Below, piece by piece: positions 22,301 to 28,200 of a stretch of DNA of 64,000 bases. Source of the DNA: Tribonema minus. Its lineage: Eukaryota; Sar; Xanthophyceae; Tribonematales; Tribonemataceae. Location: contig JAFCMP010000054.1 of the NCBI GenBank assembly GCA_017506865.1, positions 62,001 to 126,000 of the forward strand, read 5' to 3'. The notes under the pieces were generated by a model. That model saw only the letters and a program-made list of their open reading frames with translations, ran no database searches and had not been told where the DNA came from. Position 1 is the first letter of the stretch; every line of letters begins with the position of its first letter. Made by a program: the position numbers and the translations under genes.

Positions 22301-24864
22301 TTCGGATGCAGGACGGTCACTGTGACAGCAAAATCAATGTTCAAGACTTAAGACTGCGAACTACATAGTAATAGTGACTATGCAATGTTCACACTGGCAG
22401 CTGTTTACCAGTTATTAAGTTATACTTTGGTGAAAACGAATAAAAAGATCGTAGAGCTCCTAGACTAGCCTAAGGTCACGGCGACAAGGGATGGTTAGCC
22501 GCAAGTGCCTTAAAGTTCCACCAATACTATTAGTAATACCGTAGTGACTTAAGTAATTTCAGGACGTCACTGTTGATGCAAAGTGAATTCATTTGGATGC
22601 GACACTTGTCAGTGAACTTCGTTGAGCGCTCCAAAACAAAGGACTCATGCACCGGTACTACTAGTAAGTGAATTGACGTGTTCAGCAAGACTTGTTGCAC
22701 TGTGTTGGTATCATAATATATGTATACCGCCGCAGGTGTTGACGTTTAAATTGCTGAGCACCAGCTTGAAGTCTTTTCACACTTGCTGATCACATGCAAT
22801 CTGTCTGTAAGCCTTCAAGTTGCAGCCTGTCAGTGAGTGTGCATTCGATTTGTATGCATTTGCATTTGAGCTAACCGGCTGCGGAAATACTCACTCCGAG
22901 TCACGGTGTACTGTGGTCGACAAGGTATTGCGCTATCTTGGAGGCAAGAAGCAGCAGCCTGAGGGTAAGGATCAGGAACACTCGAGGAGGTGACCGTCAT
23001 GCTGATAGGCAGCACTGTACATGTTACGGACTCCCGGTTGGGCTTCATTGCAGAGCAAAAGTAGAATCTGATGTTACCGCCCCGGTCACGGTGCCGCCAC
23101 AGTGACTGCAGTGCGCTCAGTGCACTGCAGTGCGGCACTGCTTCCGCTGAGTAGTGCACTCAGTGGCACTGCACTGCAGTGCTAGCATAGTATGCCTCTA
23201 GGCTGCCTCTGGCATGGCTGTATCATGAAACATTGTCAAGCAGCACTGCGGCCCGGCACCAGTCTGAGGTAAACTGGCAGCTCATTGAGCTGCTCAAGCA
23301 TGCACTGCTGCTGCGGCAGTGCAATGCAGCAGAATCTGATCTCACTGACAGACTGGCTGGCTGGTGGGTTCTGATGTGACTGGCTGGTGGGTTTGAAATG
23401 CGACCGAGTATTACCGTATTATCTATAATTAGGCCCATGGGGCGAGTTTTTCATGAGAGCGAAAAAAGGGGGTCACGGTGGGGCGCCATTAGTATATGGA
23501 GAAAAAAATGGTGGGGTGCATGATTTTGAGCCATTTTAGCTCATTTATCACCATGATGATCACAAGGTGCCAGCATGCTTCTACGCCGCTCCTGAATCCG
23601 GTTCAACTTTCAAAAGGCAGCTGCTGCTTCTGGGAGCCTTTTTGTGAGGTTGGCTATATTCAAGTTAAGTTGTTGCCAGTGGCTGTCGTTATGCCTGCTC
23701 TGCACGCTGCTGACAGACTGAGTGCACATTCATGCGCACACACAATGTGGTCATGTGGCATGAGTCACTGAGTGTGCAGAGTACACGTACGCAGATACAT
23801 GCTGCATAAGCATGTGAGTAAAATGGGGGGGGGGGCACATTTTATGAGCGAACAATAAGCCTTAGGGTGGGGCGTCATTTTGTGAGGGCTCGGAAACTAA
23901 AAAAAATCTCGCCCCATGGACTTATAATTATAATTATAGACAATACCGTACCATCTCATGCATCTGATTCAGTGTAATATCGGGCACACATACTTACAGT
24001 ACATAGTAGCATGGACAGTACTGTTTGTAGCTTATGCAGAACGTACTACGTGTATACTATAGTGCGGCACCATTGGCAGGCGTTCTGTCAGACTGTGAAG
24101 AGTCTGCTGCAGGGCACTGGTCCAGGAGTGACTGTACTTTTTATTAATTCTCGCTCAGGGCGCGAAAAAGCCCAGATGATTGGCACCTAGCTGTAAGGAA
24201 TCTACATGTCGTATGACAGTCTGAAAGTGTCGCAACGACAACCACTCGAACGCCACCGCCGCCAAATGGCATCTCGGGGTCCTCCCCTACGTCCTCCTCC
24301 ATGTGCCCCCCCCCCCCTGTACTACTTGGTAACACTAAGTCTTGCGTTCTCTCAACTGGGTAAACTGAACACTTCATCTGTCAACACTACTTAAATCATA
24401 GCACTAGTACCTGTAGTCAACCAGTGGTCGCTGTATCAGTTATCATGAGTCAATGAAGGATTGAATAAAATACAATCATTGACAAGTGGCAGACTTCATT
24501 TTTTAACACAACAGCTTTTTGAACATCAGCACTCAGTCTGCCAGGATTAACCGGAGGTATGGGCCTGAACTCCAGACTGACTACTGATCATGTTAGCTTC
24601 GCTCGCAGGCCCATACTAGTAAGGCTTTGCCTACAAGTATTATACGTGATGATACCACACGTTGTACAATCACTGTGGCTCAATAATGTCATACACCTCA
24701 GTTCAGCTGGATCTACGAAACTTCAAGAAATTCGGCAAGTGTAGTCGTGTAGTCTACCGTAGTAGTGTAGTGCTTTTGTCTATTGCCTGACCTGACAGTG
24801 CGCTCGCCGTAGGCATCCACGCTGCCAGCACAAACCAGGTCGCCCCCCAGCGCAACACCATCAT
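1162..24864 (-). CDS. Gene A: large secreted multi-exon protein ending in Cys-rich GCC2/GCC3-like repeats (3' end outside window)
   Basis: Minus-strand gene read by hand through at least 15 exons (each listed separately) with matching phases. Exon 1 encodes a signal peptide, so the product is secreted or wall/membrane exposed. The central exons (20258 to 3114) match no family I recognise; they contain amphipathic Leu/Asp-rich stretches. The exons at 1643-2059 and 1162-1338 carry spaced CPPG-, CxxC- and TGxxxC-type motifs typical of GCC2/GCC3 (ephrin-receptor-like) repeats, common in huge extracellular proteins of green algae. About 880 residues are visible. The link between exon 1 and the exon at 22895 is not resolved (phase 1 out, phase 2 in, so at least one exon is missing). 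Introns host a LINE copy, a hAT-like element, a mariner-like element and a 339-bp tandem duplication. It is transcribed divergently from gene B. A surface/extracellular-matrix role is inference. Confidence 0.7.
1643..2059 (-). CDS. Gene A exon, Cys-rich repeats (CPPGTYGD, CPPGSFAPQTG)
   Basis: Acceptor CCCCCCCCAG|G, donor AACAA|GTGAGT; phase 2 in and out, 139 residues. Contains CPPGTYGDAA, a 50-residue segment with CTPADVGHYAND, then CPPGSFAPQTGMPFCYKARP and a TDTDCPTGG end: tandem GCC2/GCC3-type repeats. Joins exon 3114-3370 through an ACG (Thr) codon split 2+1. Confidence 0.85.
3114..3370 (-). CDS. Gene A exon, Leu/Asp-rich segment
   Basis: Acceptor CATCCCTGCAG, donor TGCAC|GTAAGC; phase 0 in, phase 2 out. 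The peptide begins DMLNYIFPLADIKAF and has a series of PxLxL and DLDLPNLDF-like steps, suggesting a regular short repeat of alternating Leu and Asp. No family recognised. Confidence 0.85.
4308..5037. mobile_element. hAT-like non-autonomous element, 730 bp, 8-bp target duplication
   Basis: Terminal inverted repeat TAGGGTTGGCA at 4308 and its complement ending at 5037, flanked by the direct repeat AGTGGAGT at 4300-4307 and 5038-5045. Subterminal regions on both sides are rich in TATACGCGTATA-type words. No transposase ORF. An 8-bp duplication and a TAGGG..GCA end are typical of the hAT superfamily. It lies in the gene A intron between exons 5943-6093 and 3114-3370. Confidence 0.85.
5943..6093 (-). 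CDS. Gene A exon
   Basis: Acceptor TTCATGCAG|C, donor CTGCAG|GTGAGT; phase 2 in, phase 0 out. Begins IGPWHIDLGYSVRDILDYIG and ends with DPLIAPIVSFLQ; a fairly hydrophobic helix-forming segment. Confidence 0.85.
6661..6708. repeat. Single arm of the TGTGCGCCCAGGTG foldback family
   Basis: Reads TGTGTGCCCAGGTGTCGTTG then ATACAACGCATCTCGGTAC, the same order of words as one arm of the complete foldback elements at 44126-44221 and 49652-49715. The matching second arm was not seen nearby, so this is a half element. Confidence 0.5.
8062..8162 (-). CDS. Gene A exon
   Basis: Acceptor GTGCCTCTCAG, donor TTCAG|GTGAGC; phase 0 in, phase 2 out. Encodes SFLDVFSDVWSAIEEALNWQ then IRFEIGAWDLGLF. Junctions with both neighbouring exons keep frame. 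Confidence 0.85.
9602..9690. repeat. Fragment of the TA-target mariner-like MITE family
   Basis: GCCCATGGGGCGA followed by a purine-rich stretch, GGGTGGGGCGCC and ATGGGTGGGGTG matches in order the left part of the complete elements at 23419-23943 and (inverted) 48114-48612. Ends are not recognisable, so this is a degraded piece. Confidence 0.5.
9878..10800 (-). pseudogene. Copy 2 of LINE 3' ORF (zinc finger plus restriction-like endonuclease), frameshifted
   Basis: The reverse complement matches 21142-22063 almost base for base over about 922 bp. Same coding features: AMAWMSVPP segment, a C-x3-C..H-x4-C zinc finger, and the endonuclease-like GYRADTVIDPG..VLDTSVRAP. It has one extra base in the G-run (GGGGGAGGGG against nine G), which shifts the frame after HSALCSGGG and ends the ORF early. 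Beyond 10800 the sequence departs from copy 1. Sits in the gene A intron between 8162 and 11386, opposite in direction to copy 1. Confidence 0.8.
11386..11543 (-). CDS. Gene A exon with GC donor
   Basis: Acceptor GCTTCCGCAG, donor GTGCAG|GCGAGT (GC-AG intron); phase 1 in, phase 0 out. Peptide starts LAERISNTTSEVTAVLGGNC; several Asn-X-Thr/Ser sites (NTT, NVT, NDT) fit an extracellular glycosylated domain. Confidence 0.85.
12269..12559 (-). CDS. Gene A exon
   Basis: Acceptor GGTGAAAG preceded by CCCCCTTGCTCTCGCC, donor CCAACG|GTGGGT; phase 1 in, phase 1 out, 97 residues. Starts VDFNRPLAVTLDQDPLSYYT and ends with CESGVLCNAN. The split Val codon joins exon 13203 in frame. Confidence 0.85.
13203..13356 (-). 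CDS. Gene A exon with two possible acceptors
   Basis: Donor GAGCG|GTGAGT, phase 1 out. The acceptor can be CCAACAG at 13357 (phase 0, joining exon 15684-15884 directly) or GTGGTGAG at 13349 (phase 2, joining the mini-exon at 13487). Both give an open frame running into VDVAVQTLNNVTSRAQEVF. The start of the exon lies inside the 339-bp duplication, so the acceptor is also present a second time. Confidence 0.8.
13487..13521 (-). CDS. Gene A candidate mini-exon, copy 1
   Basis: Acceptor AGAATTGCTGCAG, donor GACTTCAG|GTGAGA, 35 bp, phase 0 in and 2 out: DILDGNDYGDF. A longer form with acceptor ATGAAGCAG would start at 13551 and add IKAISQELLQ in the same frame. Length not divisible by three, so it can be used only with the alternative acceptor of the next exon. 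Confidence 0.5.
13826..13860 (-). CDS. Gene A candidate mini-exon, copy 2
   Basis: Duplicate of 13487-13521 shifted by 339 bp, with the same acceptor but donor GACTTCAG|GTGGGA instead of GTGAGA. Splicing both copies together would shift the frame into a stop, so they could only be used one at a time. Confidence 0.4.
14698..14780 (+). repeat. Possible diverged A-repeat of the TOC1/PAT-like element
   Basis: The words AATTTTGGCA, AAAAACCAGGAA and GGGGGGAGGCGA occur in the order seen in the A repeats at 29214-29403 and 32587-32783. Divergence is high and the ends are unclear. From about 14793 to 14995 follow two imperfect copies of a unit running from GTCTCAGC(C/T)TGAGGC to GGCTTGCA(G/A)CCCAGGC. 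Confidence 0.35.
15684..15884 (-). CDS. Gene A exon
   Basis: Acceptor CGCACGCAG, donor GGCAAG|GTGCAC; phase 0 in and out, 67 residues. Starts VRKYTCGFTKGAGGVYRAAQ; Lys-rich and ends EQKEDTGK. Confidence 0.85.
17792..17914 (-). CDS. Gene A exon
   Basis: Acceptor GTGAGTGCAG, donor AAGCAG|GTACAG; phase 0 in and out, 41 residues beginning VNDGSFGFFLRHLDDVLLDS. Most gene A exons begin with GT after CAG (Val in the phase-0 exons), a regular border style. Confidence 0.85.
18178..18232. repeat. Half foldback repeat (CGCAGGTGATCAAG..GGTACCTGTACGACA)
   Basis: Contains GATGCAACGCATCTCGGTAC and CTGTACGACA, the inner words of the foldback family, without the full TGTGCGCCCAGGTG end or a second arm. Confidence 0.4.
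19258..19371 (-). CDS. Gene A exon, Lys-rich
   Basis: Acceptor CTATTTACAG, donor GATGAG|GTGAGT; phase 0 in and out, 38 residues. Starts VKKKCQTAVKDAAKKFVKKK, a strongly basic amphipathic helix. Confidence 0.85.
20017..20258 (-). CDS. Gene A exon
   Basis: Donor GGAAAG|GTGAGC, phase 0 out. The acceptor is taken as CTGGACCAG at 20259 (phase 1 in); GCACTGGTAG at 20223 is an alternative in the same frame. Peptide begins VKDICTRCALVGLRHGGG and ends KDSNYGK. There is no in-frame ATG, so it is internal. Confidence 0.7.
20617..22063 (+). mobile_element. Copy 1 of a 5'-truncated LINE 3' region with zinc finger and restriction-like endonuclease
   Basis: The open frame runs from a TAG at 20614 to the stop ending at 21984, with no ATG before about 21181, so it is a 5'-truncated ORF. 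Order: Ala-rich linker, acidic DDDDD, basic segment, AQLRSQRASGAMAWMSVPP (like the region after LINE reverse transcriptases), a C-x3-C..H-x4-C finger (CPWRC..HAISC), then GYRADTVIDPG and GIVLDTSVRAP, which fit the PD-D motif of the R2/CRE-type restriction-like endonuclease, and FVPFVQESYGRLGK. No reverse transcriptase domain is present. Strong match to 9878-10800 (inverted) and decayed match at 28322-29119. It lies in the intron between gene A exons 20017 and 22895. Confidence 0.7.
22107..22240 (-). repeat. Inverted fragment of the LINE 3' end next to copy 1
   Basis: Contains GGCCCAAGGGAGGCCGGG, TTGCCTATGCAATCGAAAA and CTAGGAGCTTGGATACC, i.e. the last ~110 bases of copy 1 in reverse, only ~45 bp after copy 1 ends. 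The pair forms a tail-to-tail inverted repeat. It has its own short insertions (a CCGGG duplication; CCTGCCA). Confidence 0.75.
22895..23067 (-). CDS. Gene A exon (5' border uncertain)
   Basis: Donor CTCGGA|GTGAGT, phase 1 out, which matches the phase of exon 20017-20258. Encodes MKPNRESVTCTVLPISMTVT and then SSVPDPYPQAAASC..CRPQYTVTR. The acceptor is probably GTAACATCAG at 23068 (phase 2) or a CTGCAG further upstream; the internal ATG at 23048 is not taken as start because a signal peptide exon lies upstream. Confidence 0.55.
23419..23943. mobile_element. Mariner-like MITE, 525 bp, TA target duplication
   Basis: Ends TTATCTATAATTA and TAATTATAGACAA with TA on both sides. Inner ends carry CCATGGGGCGAG facing inwards on both sides. 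The same element, inverted, is at 48114-48612. No ORF. TA duplication and AT-rich TIRs fit a Tc1/mariner-type non-autonomous element. Confidence 0.75.
24135..24290 (+). repeat. Dispersed repeat starting TACTTTTTATTAATTCTCGC
   Basis: Contains TCGCTCAGGGCGCGAA, GCCCAGATGA, GACAGTCTGAAAGTGTC and CAACGACAACCACTC. Matches 41975-42112 (reverse strand, nearly full) and 54568-54622 (reverse strand, only the first ~55 bp). Confidence 0.7.
24792..24864 (-). CDS. Gene A first coding exon: signal peptide
   Basis: ATG ATG start at 24864; encodes MMVLRWGATWFVLAAWMPTA then SALS, with a donor TGTCAG|GTCAGG, phase 1 out. A basic residue, a hydrophobic core and an Ala-Ser-Ala end make a classical secretion signal. 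Same layout as gene B exon 1: an MM start and a phase-1 intron right at the predicted cleavage site. Confidence 0.7.
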
Positions 24865-25192
24865 CTCCGCTTCGAAGCTTGCGCGTTGTGACGGGTAGTG
24901 AAATGTGACTGGCTCGTTGACTTCGGCGGCGGCGAATTTGCTCTTTTTTTGTACTGCCTTACGTGTACTACATCAGCAGTCATGCAGTCACGCTTGCTTA
25001 TCAGGCACTTCACCTAACATGCCACTGGGTACGGCGCGCGATGAGCGATGAGCATGAGCGCTTATCTTACCGGCGAGCTCGTGCATGCCACGAGTGCAAG
25101 GTTGATGAAAAGCTCATAATCGAAGTTTAACCGACGCGAGATCTCGCGAGATCTCAATCAAAGCAGAGGCAGCACTAGCATTGGGCGAACAC
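24865..25192. promoter_or_regulatory. Likely bidirectional promoter between genes A and B
   Basis: 328 bp separate the two divergent start codons. It includes a perfect 18-bp palindrome GAGATCTCGCGAGATCTC at 25138-25155, GCGATGAGCGATGAGCATGA repeats near 25040 and a T-run at 24950. No TATA box is placed with confidence. The shared-promoter role is inferred from geometry. Confidence 0.5.
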
Positions 25193-25250
25193 ATGATGCT
25201 GCTGAACTTCACGATGGTGGCCACTTGCCTAATTGGCCTCGCCCTGCCAG
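25193..25250 (+). CDS. Gene B exon 1: start and signal peptide
   Basis: ATG ATG at 25193 opens MMLLNFTMVATCLIGLALPG; donor CTGCCAG|GTGTGT in phase 1. Hydrophobic core of about 14 residues ending ALPG fits a secretion signal. Confidence 0.8.
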
Positions 25251-28200
25251 GTGTGTGTCCGCCGTGTGTCCTCTGTGCCTCTCAGTGATCGCCACAGCTC
25301 TGATGATGATGCAATTTTGCAATTTTCCATTGTGATTGGATATTGGATTGGTGTCGTGTGCTCCATCAGTAAAGTACCATCACATCCGCAGACAGAGGAA
25401 GTGGAGCTCACGATGGATTCTATCTCTCCCTCAGGCTGGCTTGTCATCATGCATTTTTTTGTTTAACTAAAGCCTAATCAAAAGCTGTTGTTGGCATCAG
25501 GACCTGGAGTGGCCTTCAACGCGGACTCCGACCCTACGTGGTTGGCCATCGATAGCCTCGAGGAACAGGACTGCGGCAAAGAGCTAGGAAAGCCGTGCCG
25601 GCAGTACGCGAACGTCAAAGTTTGCTCTGAACAGGTATGCTGATGTTTGAGACCCGTTTTACACTCACTGATGGGCCTTCTCAGGAAATGCAATTTTTAA
25701 AAGTCTACACACAAGTTGTCCTGAAAATTTTGTATTGCACAGGAACAGCTGTGAACACTTCAACAGTAAATGCCAGTGAATCGGGTTTTTTGCTAGGTCT
25801 TTCGTTGCATTCAATTTGGTCACAGGGTTTTTGCTAGGTCTCCAGGACCTGTTGCATTCAATTTCAACTTGCCAAATTGGTTTTGTTATAAATGTCTACC
25901 TCAGAGTCTGCAGTGCCGGTGTCTACCTCTGCAGTGCCGGTGTGGAGCAACTAGATAGTGAGCAGCAGCTCCTACGTGCATCATCATTACAATTTAAATA
26001 AAATATAAATACATGTGGAAATTATCATAAATACACATATACAAGTAGACTAGTAGACAGTCTAATCGTTTGTGAGTTGGTTACTTAGTTTTATCAAAAT
26101 AAAGTATAAATAAATACTTACTAATAGTTTTATCACAATAAAATGTAAATACATATGGATATTAATATAATACAATTATTAAAAAAAAATTATTATTTTA
26201 TTTAAAAAAAATACAAACACACGAAACGTTACCGTATTTTTGTACAATATACAAATATTTAGCATGTAATGATATATATTCGTAACAGGAGTCAAGCGTA
26301 AAATAATTGGATCTACTACTACTGTACCGATAATCCAATGACAATCTGAAATAAATGTCTGTATAATTACCAAGATTTTTTTTTATCAATGACATCTGAT
26401 GTGCACTTGAACATCAACATCGAATTCCAAGTTTTCGGCAGTTTTGGTACTGTAACAGTAATCTTATTTCAACTGGAAGTGCTTTCGGCTGTTCAACTCC
26501 AATTTGAAAATGACCTTCAAGTAAAAAAAAAAAGTATTTTATGCTCACTAGGGAATTCCAACTTCGCTGATTCAGAACACCGTTGCTGTCACCTGATATA
26601 CCTCAACGTCATGGTGCAAAGTTGAAGTAAAGTTCAAAGTTTGAATGCAGCAGCCGGGCAAAACGGGGCCGGGCCCCGGTGTTACTAATATATTGAAAGG
26701 GGGGGGGGGTCTTATACTAATAGTATATATATGTAGTACAGTATACCGATGGTGTTGCACAGTGTCACGCGTGGGTGGCTGCCGCAGCGGTATAATAAAT
26801 TGTATCGCATGATGAATATAGCAGCACACACAATAGCTGCTGCTGCAGTGCCTTGCCAAGCAGCAGGCCACCGAAAATAATGCCAGTGGACGTTGCGGTA
26901 CTCCAAGATTTACAGCATCATCATGATGATGCATGTAGAATTTATCATTCGCATGTAGTAATCATCGAACAACAGGCCACCATGACAGCCTGAGTGATCA
27001 TTCGCTTATTGCAAGCGGTTTGCAGCGTCAAAGATTTTTTGCAATAGTAACTAGTCTAGTAGTGTGGGCGGCAGGCACCGCGGCGTCACAGCGGTGACCG
27101 GGTGGCACTCAATCTGGACAGACTCTGAGGTGCCGCGGCGCTCAACATTGGCTGCAGAAATGCTGCGCTGCGCAGCAGCTGCGGCTGCCGTAGAATCTGT
27201 CAAGTGATTCTGAATTCACTGGCAGGGCCAGCTGTCAGTGACTCAAGGTGGACTCATCAGATGATACAACAAGCGAATACAACAGCATCAGATTCTGTCA
27301 GTAATACCGTAAGTGACAGGCTGAGCGACCAATTCTGATTTGAATGACATTGTTCACTGTACCCACTCAGTCTGGCACTGCAGATGACTCCCAATGTGAT
27401 CATTGATCAAGAATATTGCGAAGTTAGGTGCAAGTCAATAATAATGTGAACTTCAAGTGCAAGTCAAGTTCAAGTACAATTGTCAATTGAATGTCTTTGA
27501 TAAGTAAAACACGAGTTAAATGTCATGTAAAAAAAAAGCGGGATAACTTGACCTGTGGCTCCGAGTCGTAGTACTACCACTAGTAAGAAGTGACTGCAGA
27601 ACCTCAAGGTACTCATGCCACGGTGACGCCTCCCGGGCTGCTACCACAAAATTTCAAGTTGAACTTTGAATAATGTCAAGTGTATTTACGCCTGTGACTG
27701 GCAGTGCGATGACTACAAAATTCATTGAACAACTTGAAGTTGAATGCGTAATATTGTTGACCAGTCAGTTCTCATTACTTAATGGATACCAGTAGCCGGC
27801 TCAGACTCTCGGAGTGCACTGAGTCCAACATACTAGTAGTTGACGTCTATTAGTAACTTGAAGACCTGCAAAATCTAAAACAATTGTTTACTGGAACTGG
27901 CCTGGCAAACCTCAACGTACTTGCTCCGAGTCGTTTAATGCTTAGTAGTACTGGCAGCAGAATGAGTGCTTGAAGTATTCAAAATTACTATTAGTTAGAA
28001 GACTTAGTACCTAAAGTAAGTTAGTAAAATCGCAAAGCCTGCGTGTCAATTTATCGGATATAATAATAACTTATTGAGTATGTGCATTATGGCATGTTTG
28101 CTTTTGATGCTATAGCACCACCATGGTCATTGACTGGCCCAGGGGTGTGGCACGTCGGAATTCCTCCTTCAGTTCACGGTGCGCCATGGTTACTGTAGTA

